From the NCBI RefSeq assembly GCF_024679245.1, contig NC_090172.1, positions 43,067,054-43,131,053 of the forward strand: a stretch of DNA of 64,000 bases, given 5' to 3'. A program made the translations under genes and the position numbers. Source of the DNA: Pseudorasbora parva. Lineage: Eukaryota > Chordata > Actinopteri > Cypriniformes > Gobionidae. Below the pieces are notes generated by a model. The model saw nothing but the letters and a program-made list of their open reading frames with translations. It was not told the origin of the DNA and made no database searches. This document shows, in pieces, positions 12,481 to 24,462 of this stretch (within the stretch, counting starts at the first letter, position 1; each line of letters opens with the position of its first letter).

Positions 12481-13115
12481 CAATATAAACTCACATTCTG
12501 GGGTAAAACTGAGTTTTTTGTAGTTGTTGATATTTATGATTTATGATATTGTTAATAACACAAGTCTATTTTAATCATCTCAGGGGGTTTTCATCACAAC
12601 AAGACCAGCTGATTCGTATGTTATTCAGTTCAGGAACTTCTTTTTTTACCATTAGGAAGAGAAAGACATTAATATCAATCGGCACGAGCGGCAATCAGTT
12701 CATCACGACTTAAGCTGGGTTCAGATGTCTGGCGAGATATTTTCGTGTCATCTGCAATATTTTAATATTTTCTTCTTTGTTTTGTAGCTCAATATTGTGC
12801 CAATAATAACCATCTTAATTTAAAGTCATATTAGGCCTGCTATATGTCAATATAAAACATGTTGTGGATGGTGGTGCGTCAGATCAATGTTTCCCAACCG
12901 GAGGGCGCGGGGTGCCGCTTAAAAGGTTTCTGCTCGCACTTGCATCGCGGTTCATCTCACATCTAATGACGCATCTTTAATATAAGTTGTAACTTGAAAA
13001 TAATGCTTTATGTATGTTTCTGTCGATGGATACACGTGCTGGCTCCTCAGTTATACATTACAACAACAGCAATAATAAAAGAAAAACGTGGGCAAAACGG
13101 TCTCTCTTAGTAAAC
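12481..13115. other. repeat-rich, no gene seen
   Basis: Probably the decayed interior of the preceding element. No recognisable frame or far end. Confidence 0.3.
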
Positions 13116-13276
13116 TTTCCTGTAGCTCAACCAGTAGAGCGTGGCACTAGCAATGCCAAGGTCATGGGTTCGATTCCCAGGGAAAGCAAGAATTGATAAA
13201 AATGTAAAAAGTGTTCCTTAAAAATGCAATGTAAGTCGCTTTGGATAAAAGCGTCTGCCAAATGCATAAATGTAAA
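13116..13276 (+). mobile_element. tRNA-derived SINE
   Basis: Head TTTCCTGTAGCTCAACCAGT (A-box region), B-box GGTTCGATTCCCAGG, and tail GTCGCTTTGGATAAAAGCGT. Same family as 3558-3723. The head is tRNA-like but embedded in a SINE body, so it is not a tRNA gene. Confidence 0.85.
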
Positions 13277-14314
13277 CTTTGTTCAATGCATGTGAGTATT
13301 GCCGTATCTTCGAATATGAATACTGGTATAGAGCCAGAAGACGCGATTGAGAACTCATGTGCGATTGTGATGTGACACCACACAATGCAATACTATTACA
13401 TATAAAAACATGTTTTACTCACATACGTGTGTTGCACCATTCCTGACGGAAGATTTGTTTACAAATGATCCCGCAGTGAAATGAAGTGAACACCACTGTC
13501 TTCCCCACTTTAGCTGGAACTTCATTAAAAATAAATCACAAATTCCTAATGTTATGATCCGAAGGAAGCTTATTCTGTGTTCTTCCACAATATCTTGCTT
13601 GCTATCTGCCACATATTTTTTGCTGCTGGCTTGTGACCTATCACCTCCATGAGTCGGTGGGCGGGGCTACTGAATTACATGTTCTGTAGAGGTGTGTGTT
13701 TCGTCGCGCAGTGAGGTAAGTATGTAGCACAGGGCCGTTTGCTGAGCCTGGTGTCTATAAAAGCTTTTCTTTGACTAACAAGGAAGTTTTCAGCTCTGAA
13801 ACTTAGAGGATATTCTTATATTACCATGACCTTTTATATATCAAAAGCTCAAGGGAAAGTTGATTTCTCAATTCATCACCCCTTTAATAAATATACACAC
13901 ATCAACAATGTTGTAAACATCAGAAAACCACAATTAGGACTTAAGGGCTTCTATAATGTAATTAGCTTTAAATGGCATCGCGCTTCATCAACACAATGCA
14001 CTGTGCAGACATCTAAACACTGTTTAATGATAGTCTCCTTTTAGCAGTGACACTGGTGCTCTATTAAATCTAAATACCAGTAGTACACTGAACTGTAGGA
14101 CATGTTATTGATCTTAATCAAAGAAGATGAAGACTTATTGCTGGAGCAACACAAGAACTCAAATTGTGTGTGTGTTTGAACATTTACATTACAGGATAAC
14201 AGAGGACCCCATCACAGCTGGTAACCAGAGATGTGCATTGCTACTATTGAAGTTGATGTGCCAGGCTTTAATTGATACACTGGTGGCCAATCAGAGAACA
14301 TTGGCCAAGCTTAA
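13277..14314. other. intronic sequence, nothing recognised
   Basis: No exon, RNA gene or element ends identified. Confidence 0.35.
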
Positions 14315-14374
<60 letters not shown>

Positions 14375-14416
14375 AGACACAGACACAGACACAGACACAG
14401 ACACAGACACACACAC
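14315..14416 (+). repeat. (CA)n and (CAGACA)n microsatellite
   Basis: About 50 bp of CA repeat, then about eight CAGACA units, then CA again. Short frames here read Thr-His or Thr-Asp repeats only. Confidence 0.97.
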
Positions 14417-16843
14417 GAGCCAGTAAGACTCCCTGCAGGCTGGTAAGATCAATGGCAATAAAATACCAATGCTGATTGTTGTAAGAAAAAAAAGTTAAAA
14501 TCCTATTTGAAAATCAATACAGAAAAAATAAGAGCTACTACTGCAAAAATTCATTGAGGTACTTCATTCTCTCAAGCAATAACAGGTCACATATCTATAT
14601 GTGATTTGAAATCAGAATAATTTCTGTATGGTATCATGTACACTTTTCAGTCACTCTATAAAGCACTTAATATTGTCTGATGTGCACAATTTTAGCACAA
14701 TACAATACAATTCTTTTTCACTCATGTTTTTCTTATATAGTTTAATGTGTGGTGATCAGTAACAGTTAGTCATAAAGATTGGATATAAAAACCAAATCTA
14801 ATTTGTGTGTGAACAGTTCTTGTGCCAAAGTCTACTTCATGGTACCAATTACATCAGGACTACTGGAATTGTGTTTTTATTGGCATTTTGTGGTTGTCCT
14901 AGCGCTTGATTGGCACACTGTAACTGCTGGTCATAATAAAATGTACACATTTTCTTGGCAGTCACCTCAATAGCAAAGTATCTTCCAATAAAAATAATAC
15001 TGAATGTTTATCAGAGAATTGTTCTTGTGAGATGAGCCATAGTAGATGGAAGTGATCATTAATATGAGGGTTATATTCTCAGTTATACATCAGGCTGGAT
15101 TGCTGGGAGTGCAGTGAGAGGGGGCAGGGCTTTCTACATCAGGGGTTAGACAGGATCAGACAGCCCAAGTCAGCCACAGGCTACAGAACCCATCTGAGAG
15201 GAAGCAGAGAACTAATGTCCGCTCACAAATATCTGACCCATAATGGTTTCACTATACAGTCATTTTTACATTTTCCAAAAAACAAAACAAAAAACAACAA
15301 CAACAACAAAAACATTATGATTCATACACGTGTTTCCTCATTGGGTCCTCAATTTAGGTCCCCACAATGACACGAGTCCCCATGTGTGTCTGTGTGCATT
15401 CAGGTTCCCCACAAGATAGAAAAACATGAACGCACACAGAGAGAGAGAGAGATATTTAAAATAAATTAAAAAAAGTTGCTGGAAGGGAAAATAAGGCAAA
15501 ACAAATCCAATTTTTCTGGAGTTTATCTTAGTACAGATTAACATCAATAGTCTGACAGTTTTGGTTTATACACCAACAAAATGATTCAAACATCTTTTAC
15601 ATGTCTCATTTTCTCTCAAAACACGCCATACTTGAATTAGTAGGAGTACATATAGAGTCCCCAGGAACTGACATGGGGTCTTCTGTGACATTTAAATGAA
15701 AATCACACATTTAAACAAGAAAAATGTCCAACATATAACCCAAAAGAAACAAAGATGCTATCTGACATGTGAAAATGTTTATCCTTTTATGTACATCACT
15801 TTCACAAGAACGCTTTGAAAAGCAAGGACTGCATGAACACATTAATGCATTCTTCCTGTCATCAGAGACTCCATAGCGAATCCATCTTTGACACACCAAC
15901 TATACAGACCGATAAAGAGAAGTAATGACCCGTACACACAGAGCATCTAATCCTGCTAATGATGTATAGTTTGTAATGCTTAATCACGAGTGCAAAGGCA
16001 GATATGCAGGTAATTAGCAGAAAAAGTCAAGTTTTGTTTATGCAAATTCAGTTAATTTACCAATGTAAATTCTGGGTTGATCCAACTAAAACAAATTGAT
16101 GGTTTTAGCCTATAATGAAGATATTATAAATAATACATATATTGTACATTTTATTTTATGTATATAAATATATTTTATAAGGCTCGTTCAGTGTACATCA
16201 AATCTATGAGCTTCTTAATTTGAACTTGCTCCCCTTTACAAAGGTTATGTGTGAGTGATGCCACAAGAGGAACAAGAGAAACAGGGAGGAGAAGTGAAGG
16301 AGTGTGGGCTTTATGAGTGTTCGTCTGGCAGTAGCACTAACGGCCATTTTTCACCTCTCTCCCCAGAGGATTATTAATAGATCTTTACCCACCTCCCTTC
16401 ATGCTGTTAATCTACCAGGCAACATGTGTTACATACACAAATGCATGATTACACACATCAAAAATCAGTACGAAAAACATCTACATTGAAGTGGCTTTCC
16501 ATTTAGTTTTACAATTATTTTATTGGCAGATACTTCCTGACCAGAGCAACCAACAGAAAACACTCAGGCACTCTTTACTTCAACCTACAGCAAGAGTAAG
16601 CCTATGTGCAAATATATTTATTATACACAGTGATGTGCAAAAGTCTTAGGAAAGGTTTTTTTTAAGCCTGTTATTTATATATTTTGCTGTAGTGTGTCAG
16701 TATAAAATATCAGTTTACATTTCCAAACATTTCTTTTGCCATTAACTAACAATCCAGTTAGATTTTTACATACACAAGGAGTCTAACAACAGCTGGAATG
16801 ATCCACACAGGGATCTGATCTCACCAGGATTACATACAAAAAC
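14417..16843. other. intronic sequence, nothing recognised
   Basis: About 2.4 kb of AT-rich DNA between the microsatellite and the DIRS element. It contains a short GA run at about 15439-15452. No exon or transposon ends were recognised. Confidence 0.35.
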
Positions 16844-17065
16844 GTCTCGGGTTATGTCTATAACCCTTGTTCCCTCTCAGGGAGACACTGCGTTGTGAAA
16901 CGACTCTTTTGGGGAACGCCCACAGCGTGACGCATCTGAAGCATGAATGAAACTAAGACCGATCCTGATTGGTGCTACGTCATGACGTAGTAAGTGACGG
17001 CATACCCGGAAGTATAAAGGGACGCCGCAATGAAGCAAATCACTCCCAGGCATGGAGAGGCGTGG

Positions 17066-17160
17066 CAAGGCGACGCAGTGTCTCGTTCCCTCTCAGGGAA
17101 CAAGGGTTATAGACATAACCCGAGACTCCCACTGCGTCGTGAAACGACTCTTTTGGGGAA
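17066..17160 (-). other. DIRS internal complementary region
   Basis: GGAACAAGGGTTATAGACAT is the reverse complement of the extreme left terminus. The adjoining CTCCCACTGCGTCGTGAAAC is the reverse complement of the right terminus. Both ends thus sit side by side here, as expected for the DIRS internal complementary region that templates circle closure. Confidence 0.8.
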
Positions 17161-17224
17161 CGAGTACCCACTATGCCACAACGATCCATGCCTGCCCTAG
17201 TGTGAAGCTGGAACCCAGGCACAC

Positions 17225-18116
17225 TTAGGACAAGAGCAACCTAGCGCCTGGCGTCGCAGGAAGGTGCAGACTATAAAACCTAATGAAAGTGTGTGGGGTA
17301 GCCCAGCCGGCTGCCTCACAGATCTCCTGAAGCGGGACCCCCATTTGAAGGGCCCGAGAAGAGGCCATGCCCCTTGTGGAATGCGCACTCAAGGCCAAAG
17401 GTGAAGGCAAGCCATGCACCTGATAGGCCAAGGCAATAGCCTGGACGATCCAATTACTGACCGTCTGCTTGGTCGCGGGCAGACCCCTCCTAGGAGACCC
17501 GAAACACACTAACAGTTGGTCCGACCTTCTCCACTGCGAAGACTTCCGCAGATAAATTTGCAGTGCTCTGACCGGGCAGAGCAGATGAAGTCTCCCCTCT
17601 TCAGCCGACACATGAGGTGGAGGATGAAATGCCTGCAGCACCGTAGGCCGTGCCACACTAGATGGCACCTTAGGCACATAGCCCGCCCTAGGGTGGCAAG
17701 ATGGCCTTAACCCCGCCGGGGGCAAACTCCAGGCAAGTCGGCGTTATAGCCAAGGCCTGGAGGTCCCCCACCCTCTTAAGCGAGGTGATTGCCAGGAGCA
17801 GCGCCACCTTAAAAGACAGAGCTTGATCTGTCGCCGACTCAAGTGGTTCAAAGGGGGCCTCAGCCAGCCCTTCAAGTACCACTGCCAGATTCCCAGGTTG
17901 AAATCTAGGGCGAGTTGCAGGCCTCATCCTCCAGGTACCACGGAGGAAACGTACGACCAAAGGGTGCCTCCCCAGAGGCCCATCACTTACAGGAGCGTGG
18001 AAAGCCGTAATTGCAGCCACGTACACCTTAAGTGTGGATGGGCAGTGAAGCCCTGCAGTGAAGCGATCTTGGAGGAACTCCAGCACTGAAGCCACTGGGC
18101 AGTTAACTGGGTCCAC
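17225..18116 (-). pseudogene. DIRS tyrosine recombinase, one frameshift
   Basis: Two overlapping frames (18116-17688 and 17725-17225) give an almost complete recombinase. The first has VYVAAITAFH and TSLKRVGDLQAL with the first catalytic Arg. The second has ALSAHSTRGMASS with the His-x-x-Arg pair, AAGWATPHTF, and RFYSL with the nucleophile Tyr. A one-base shift near 17698 separates them; otherwise the catalytic set is present. In this family the enzyme integrates the circular DNA copy without target duplication. Confidence 0.88.
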
Positions 18117-18243
18117 CTCACGCTCCCTGCACCAAGTGGAAAATACATTTCACTTCAAGCCGTACAACCTTCTCGTGGAAGGAGCCCTGGAGGAACTGAG
18201 GGACTGAGTATGGTCTCCACTACACCTGCCGACAGGCCAGCCT

Positions 18244-18840
18244 CTAAGTACTGAGCCCCCTCAGGGGCCAGACCCAAAGCTTCCACAGCTCTGGCTGGGG
18301 GTGAAATATTGTCCCCCCTGCCTGAGACAGCAGGTCCCTCCTCAAAGGGATCTGCCAAGGAGGACCTGCCAGCAGTGCTACGATGTCTGAGAACCATACT
18401 CGGGCCGGCCAGTACGGGGCTACTAGGAGTAGACTGATTCCGTCCTGCCTGACCCTCTCCAGAACTCCCGGGAGCAGAGCTATCGGGGGAAATGCATACA
18501 GACGCAGCCTCGGCCATATCTGTACCATGGCATCCAACCCCAGGGGGGCTGGATGCGTGAGGGAAAACCACAGTGGGCAGTGGGACGTCTCTCGAGACTC
18601 AAACAGATCCACTTCCACTGGGCCGAACCTCTCGCATATAGACCTCACCACCTCTTGGTGAAGTCTCCATTCCCCGGACCTCAGCCCCTGCCTCAACAGG
18701 ATGTCCGCTCCCTGATTCCGGTCCCCAGGAATATACATCGCTCTGATAGACGATAGTTTCCCCTGGGACCATAATAGGATCTGATGCGCTAATCTGCACA
18801 GAGGGCGAGACCTCAGACCCCCCTGATGGTTCAGGTACTT
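18244..18840 (-). pseudogene. DIRS RNase H remnant
   Basis: The frame ending at 18244 carries MYIPGDRNQGADILLRQG, the characteristic C-terminal RNase H motif of DIRS polyproteins, followed by EVDLFESRETSHCPLWFSL and PYWPARVWFSDIVALL. Reading back in another frame, NHQGGLRSRPLCRLAHQILL extends the homology to about 18840, so at least one frameshift lies near 18740. The reverse transcriptase that should precede it is absent. Confidence 0.8.
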
Positions 18841-19002
18841 CTCAGATTCTCAATCTGAGCGGCCTCAGCCGCTTCTCCCCGGAGGGGACAGCCCTCAGAA
18901 GTCCTACCACGGCTAGGACCTCTTTCCCGAAGCCTTCTTAGCCTGAAGGATGACCCTCAGGTCGCCCTTCTGCTGAGCCGGCTTCGGGCGAGAACGCCGC
19001 CT

Positions 19003-20371
19003 CTAATGCCAAGCTCCCTGGGGAGGGGCTCTAGAGGCGACGCTCTCCTTTTGTACCTTCCGGTACGAGGAGCTCGATGACGGCTGGGGCTGGTCGGTTT
19101 TAGGACCAGACCCTTTAGACTTGGAGCGGCGAGGGATAAACTGCTGGAACGCCGCAGATTGCCTCTTTGCTTCCTGATACCTGTCGACAACCGTATTGAC
19201 AGCATTGCCGAACAGGCCAGAAGGCGAAAGAGGAGCATCAAGGAGGAAAACCATATCCTTCTCCCTGATGCCCGACAGATTCAGCCATAAATGCCTCTCC
19301 GTAGCCACCATAGCTGACATGGAGAGGCCCACAGCGCGGGCCGTCTCCTCGGTGACCCGGAGAGACAAATCTGTCGCTCTGCGGAGCTCAGCCACATCCT
19401 CGGGTGTGGGTCCCTCGCCCTCATCCAAGTCTTTCAACAGGTCGGCCTGGTATGCCTGCAACAATGCTATGGTATGCAGACATGCACCAGCCTGACCTGC
19501 CACCATATATGCCCTGCCCACTATCACCGATGTATCTCTACACGGCTTGGTGGGCAGTACCGGCGTTTTTAGGGAAGACGCCGCATCGGGAGAAAGATAA
19601 CTGGCCAAAGCCTCCTCCACTCGCGGCATCCTCCCATAGCCATTCTCTCCCGCCCCCATGATATTACTATAATCCAACACTGTTGGATTAGAGAGGCGAG
19701 AGGAGTGTGGTCTGTTCCATGACTTACACAACTCGTTGTGCAAGTCTGGAAAAAATGGCAAACCCCGGTGTTGCGGTTGTGCTCTGTGCTGCAGGAAGCG
19801 CTTATCAAGCTTACTTTTAACTACTGTCGCTTCCTGCTTTTCTGATGGCCAGTTTATGTTTAATCTGGCCACCCCACGAGTCACAACCTCAATGAGCTCC
19901 TCATAAGCGGGCACGTGAGGTAACAAGTAAGCCTCAACGTCACCCGCCTCGATGCTGATCACATCTACCTCCTCAGATGCAGACAGCTCAAGCATCGGAC
20001 CCTCTCCTCGTGCAGAAGAAGCCGCATCGTGGGCTTCTGCACGGGGAGGAAGGGCATCAGAACTGTCTGATGATGATTGGGAAAGTGCCTCAGCAGTCCC
20101 AATCTCATCAGCCAGTTCCCGTTCCGATCCCCACGATCTAAGCCGAACCGCGGGGAGCGCGAGCCTGACCAGCCTCGTCAAACACGGCCAGGCGGGAGCG
20201 CAGCACTCTGATGGGGAGTGCTTCACAATGCTCGCAGTCAGCTCCCTCGAGAGCTGACCGAGCGTGCTGCGCTCCCAAACAGATCACACACACTGAGTGC
20301 GTGTCCCCACCCGTGAGATAACGAGGGCAGGGGTACACACACTTCCTGAACTGTTCACTTGTCATTCTCAT
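19003..20371 (-). pseudogene. DIRS gag, one frameshift
   Basis: The start at 20371 gives an N-terminal Cys/His-rich block (CVICLGAQHARSALEG and DCEHC), typical of the DIRS gag start. It hits a stop at 20138. The rest continues in a second frame that is open from 20226 to 19003. The shift lies near 20150, after RLAVFDEAGQA. The second part is acidic and then helical, with NPTVLDYSNIMG, and has a Ser-rich basic end. Gag packages the element RNA. The long open remainder suggests recent decay. Confidence 0.8.
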
Positions 20372-20631
20372 TCAAAAGATTTAAATCACACAGTCTCTCG
20401 TCTCATACACACAAACACACAGAGCATTTGCTGAAGAGCGTAAGGCTAGTGCTATTGTGATGCGGCATCCCTTTATACTTCCGGGTATGCCGTCACTTAC
20501 TACGTCATGACGTAGCACCAATCAGGATCGGTCTTAGTTTCATTCATGCTTCAGATGCGTCACGCTGTGGGCGTTCCCCAAAAGAGTCGTTTCACGACGC
20601 AGTGGGAGTTCCCTCGAGAAGGGAACTGAGA

Positions 20632-20880
20632 CTGTCACAAATCAGGCCTCTGTGGCTCCCTCTGATCGCCACCAGAGGGCTACTTCACCTCAATATTTAT
20701 CCCCATTCTGGACTTCATTACCCATAATCCTTTGCCCTGACTCATCAGCCTTCATTGTTTACACCTGTGTGCCATTGGCCTCATCACCTCAGTCTTTTTA
20801 AACCTTGTTCACACTGCCATTTACTGCGAAGTCTTGTAAAGTGTAACCACTACAATTCTGAGCATTCTATCATGGTTTCA
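20632..20880 (+). mobile_element. possible Gypsy-type LTR fragment
   Basis: Starts near TGTCACAAATCAGG and contains CACCAGAGGGC, TTACACCTGTG, TTTTTAAACCTTGTTCACAC and CATTTACTGCGAAGT, phrases I associate with fish Gypsy LTRs. No second LTR or internal region is present. Confidence 0.35.
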
Positions 20881-22605
20881 TGTCTCATGATCTGCAGACA
20901 ATATCGCTGGGTGTGAGCAAAACAACAAGATCAGCTTGATCAACAGATCTTATTTTAAAGCTTTATCCACCACACAGATGTACACAGAGGCTTAATCAGA
21001 CAGTTGCTTACATAAAACGAAAAACACACATAAAACACCGGTACTGATCCTCTCAATTTATAAAAGTGCACCGCAAATCAATAGAGATTATGTTCCAGAA
21101 AACAGTATTGATAATACAACCCATTTTCATAAAAATAAAAAGAGGGCATGATTGGCCTTTTTGGAAATGGCTGTAATTTAGTTTATCGATCTGGACAGAT
21201 CTAAGATAATCTATAGCACTATACAGGTACGTTAAAAGTGAATTACTGCAAATCTGATTTATTTTGTAAAACAAAACAAATCTATATTTTCCAGAAGGCC
21301 ATTGTTGAAAGCTTGTTATTAATACACATTGGAATGCATGTTTTTTTGTTTTGTTTTTTTAACTGAACTTGTCTTGTTTGGGGGATCATGGCCTGAAAAC
21401 AGAGAAAATGTTTTAAGGTTCAGCATTTCAGTTTAAGATTATTACCTACATAATTTAATTTATAGTCTACTTATTATTCTTTTCTTTTTTCTTTTTTTAC
21501 CTATAATGAATGAAACATCAAAATAAATAATTTCCAACAGAAAACTAACCCACATTCATTAAGCATTCAAATCAATGATAATGAACCATGTGCCACAAAC
21601 AAATGAATATGTAGAGGAAACCGACTGTTTGAACCACTTAGTTCAAAGGTCCACAAGAAAATTTGGGTTGTCAGTCATACACTTTTGATCAAATGACCAC
21701 ATAAAACAAGAAAAGATCTGCAGGTTCTATTTTCTGTAAAGCTGACTTCAATAATTGACTGTAATGGAACACATGACCCCTATTTTCACAGATCAAAGGA
21801 GGAGTATGCATACGTCAGCACACAAACTGAGTGAGTGAGCACTATTTCAATCCTCTGTAAGCCACTTAAAGACCTTTAAAAAGGCAGTTTGCCATGAAAT
21901 GTTGCATTACCAATCATTTCTCGACTCAGGAGTAAGAAAGTGACAGAATAGCATTAATATTATCTCAGTCAAAAGAGACGAGATAACTGAAAGATCAAAT
22001 GAAGTAATTCCAATTCATTACAACATGTGGATTTAACTTACATATGTCACAAGGCACTTTGTAAAAAAAGAAGAAGAAAGAATTAGAAGAAGAGTGACAA
22101 GGGTTTCTAGACACAAAGCGGAGTGACTAAAACCCATACACTACAATAAAACAAATAAATAAATAAATAAGACAAAGAAAACTAAATGAACCATTATAAC
22201 ACATTGCGCATGCCACAGGTGCACAATGCATGACCGAATCCACTTTGGCTAGGGTGGTGCACCAGGTGTGCTTGCACAATGATGCATTCGCTATTTACAT
22301 GGCATAATTTGCCAGCGGGAAAATATTAATAAATTGTTAATATTGCGATTTTATGTTTGGCGATACTGTATCGATTCTCAAAAACACTGTATCAATATTT
22401 ACATCCAAGATTCGGGGCTTTGCTTTTGGGTTTATACCACAGACTGTATAAAACCCAACCGTTAGATTGGAACATGAAATATTTATATGTATCGTCTTGA
22501 GTTTAAATATTTTATTAGCTCTTACGCAAAGCTTCTGTGAAGAAAAACAGTTCCAAACTGGTTTAAACCGTTATCTATTGCTGCTGCTGATTTGTTTTTA
22601 CCATA
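20881..22605. other. intronic sequence, nothing recognised
   Basis: AT-rich with short AAATA runs near 22153-22169. No exon or element ends. Confidence 0.35.
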
Positions 22606-24053
22606 CAGTGCCTTGCGAAAGTATTCGGCGCCCTTGAACTTTGTGACCTTTTGCCACATTTCAGGCTTCAAACATAAAGATATAAAAGTGTATTTTTTTT
22701 GTGAAGAATCAACAACAAGTGGGACACAATCATGAAGTGGAATGAAATGTATTGTATATTTCAAACCTTTTTAACAAATCAATAACTGAAAAATTGGGCG
22801 CGCAAAATTATTCGCCCCTTTACTTTCAGTGCAGCAAACTCTCTCCAGAAGTTCAGTGAGGATCTCTGAATGCTCCAATGTTGACCTAAGTGACTAATGA
22901 TGATAAATAGAATCCACCTGTGTGTAATCAAATCTCCGTATAAATGCACCTGCACTGTGATAGTCTCAGAGGTCTGTTTAAAGTGCAGAGAGCATCATGA
23001 AGAAGAAGGAACATACCAGGCAGGTCCGAGATACTGTTGTGGAGAAGTTTAAAGCCGGATTTGGATACAAAAAGATTTCCCAAGCTTTAAACATCCTAAG
23101 GAGCACTGTGCAAGCGATAATATTGAAATGGAAGGAGTATCAGACCACTGCAAATCTACCAAGACCTGGCCGTCCCTCTAAACTTTCAGCTCATACAAGA
23201 AGAAGACTGATCAGAGATGCAGCCAAGAGGCCCATGATCACTCTGGATGAACTGCAGAGATCTACAACTGAGGTGGGAGACTCAACAACAACTTTTTGGC
23301 AACAATGCAAAATGTTATGTTTGGCGTAAAAGCAACACAGCTCATCACCCTGAACACACCATCCCCACTGTCAAACATGGTGGTGGCAGCATCATGGTTT
23401 GGGCCTGCTTTTCTTCAGCAGGGACAGGGAAGATGGTTAAAATTGATGGGAAGATAGATGGAGCCAAATACAGGACCATTCTGGAAGAAAACCTGATGGA
23501 GTCTCCAAAAGACCTGAGACTAGGACGGAGATTTGTCTTCCAACAAGACAATGATCCAAAACATAAAAGTAAAATCTACAATGGAACAGTTAAAAAATAA
23601 ACATATCCAGGTGTTAGAATGGCCAAGTCAAAGTCCAGACCTGAATCCAATCGAGAATCTGTGGAAAGAACTGAAAACTGCTGTTCACAAACGCTCTCCA
23701 TCCAACCTCACTGAGCTCGAGCGGTTCTGCAAGGAGGAATGGGCAAAAATTTGAGTCTCTCGATGTGCAAAACTAATAGAGACATACCCCAAGCGACTTA
23801 CAGCTGTAATCGCAGCAAAAGGTGGCGCTACAAAGTATTAACTTAAGGGGGCCGAATAATTTTGCACGCCCAATTTTTCAGTTTTTGAGTTGTTAAAAAA
23901 GTGTTACAAGTACATTTTGTTCCACTTCATGATTGTGTCCCACTTGTTGATTCTTCACAAAAAAATTACAGTTTCATATCATTATGTTTGAAGCCTGAAA
24001 TGTGACAAAAGGTCGCAAAGTTCAAGGGGGCCGAATACTTTCGCAAGGCACTG
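22606..24053 (+). mobile_element. Tc1-type transposon with long inverted repeats
   Basis: TA target at 22604-22605 and 24054-24055. Ends CAGTGCCTTGCGAAAGTATT and AATACTTTCGCAAGGCACTG are exact inverses. The inverted repeats run about 200 bp, with GGGCGCGCAAAATTATTCG at the inner edge, as in IR/DR-type fish Tc1 elements. Total length 1448 bp, somewhat short of a full element because of an internal deletion. Confidence 0.93.
22997..23815 (+). pseudogene. Tc1 transposase, deleted and frameshifted
   Basis: The DDE transposase of the element. From ATG 22997 the paired-like helix-turn-helix region is intact (KKISQALNILRSTVQAII, then LPRPGRPSKLS). The frame then breaks at about 23280-23310, where codons including the first catalytic Asp are missing. 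It resumes with KCYVWRKSNTAHHPEHTIP, HGGGSIMVWACFSSAGTGK, the second catalytic Asp in FQQDNDPKH, a further frameshift after 23570, and the catalytic Glu in [12 protein letters not shown] Tc1 transposase usually has about 340 residues. This copy cannot encode active enzyme. Confidence 0.9.
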
Positions 24054-24069
24054 TATGTTGAAATGAATG

Positions 24070-24454
24070 CTGAAGTTCACCCCAAAATTAAAATTGCCCG
24101 TAATTTACTTACCCTCAAGTCATCATAGGTGTATATGACATTCTGTATTCAGACGAATAAAATCTTTTATTCGTTATTAAAACGAATTTATTAAAACGAA
24201 GTTATTAAAAAGTCCCGGCTAACGTAAATCTAAGCAGTAGTTGTAGCTGTTTTTGAATTCCATAAAAAATGCAGCTGTCCGTCAAATAACACGCTTAATA
24301 CGGCTCCGATGGGTTAATATAGGCCTTCTGATTTTAATCGATGAGTTGGTGTAAGAAAAATATTTAAAACTTTATAAACCATTGAAATCTTCCATTCTAT
24401 GGCGGTTTCGTTTTTTACAGCTACCATGAGATGGCGGCAGACAATTGACAACAG
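24070..24454 (+). mobile_element. left part of a TTAA-type element
   Basis: Contains AAGTTCACCCCAAAATTAAAA and TTACCCTCAAGTCATCATAGG, the decayed left end of the family at 1511. It is interrupted by the hAT-like MITE at 24463 and has no clear right end. Confidence 0.5.
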
Positions 24455-24462
24455 CGTATAAG

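Larger units (their letters stand above)
16844..20630 (-). mobile_element. DIRS1-type retrotransposon, RT deleted
   Basis: DIRS elements replicate through a circle and integrate with a tyrosine recombinase instead of a DDE integrase. Inverted terminal repeats cover about 16886-17037 and about 20464-20606, sharing GGCATACCCGGAAGTATAAA, CATGACGTAG and GAAACGACTCTTTT. Gag, a C-terminal RNase H remnant and the recombinase lie on the minus strand in DIRS order. The reverse transcriptase expected between about 18950 and 18840 is missing, so the copy is about 3.8 kb where I would expect about 6 kb. No target duplication is visible, as expected for DIRS. Confidence 0.9.

Noticed and set aside
13116..13190. 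tRNA-like sequence with B-box
   Set aside because: It is the head of a SINE, followed by the conserved SINE tail; a second copy at 3558-3723 has the same architecture.
14127..14475. Frames rich in Thr-His and Thr-Asp
   Set aside because: Produced by the CA/CAGACA microsatellite.
17516..18756. Plus-strand frames across the DIRS element
   Set aside because: Shadows of the minus-strand recombinase and RNase H frames.
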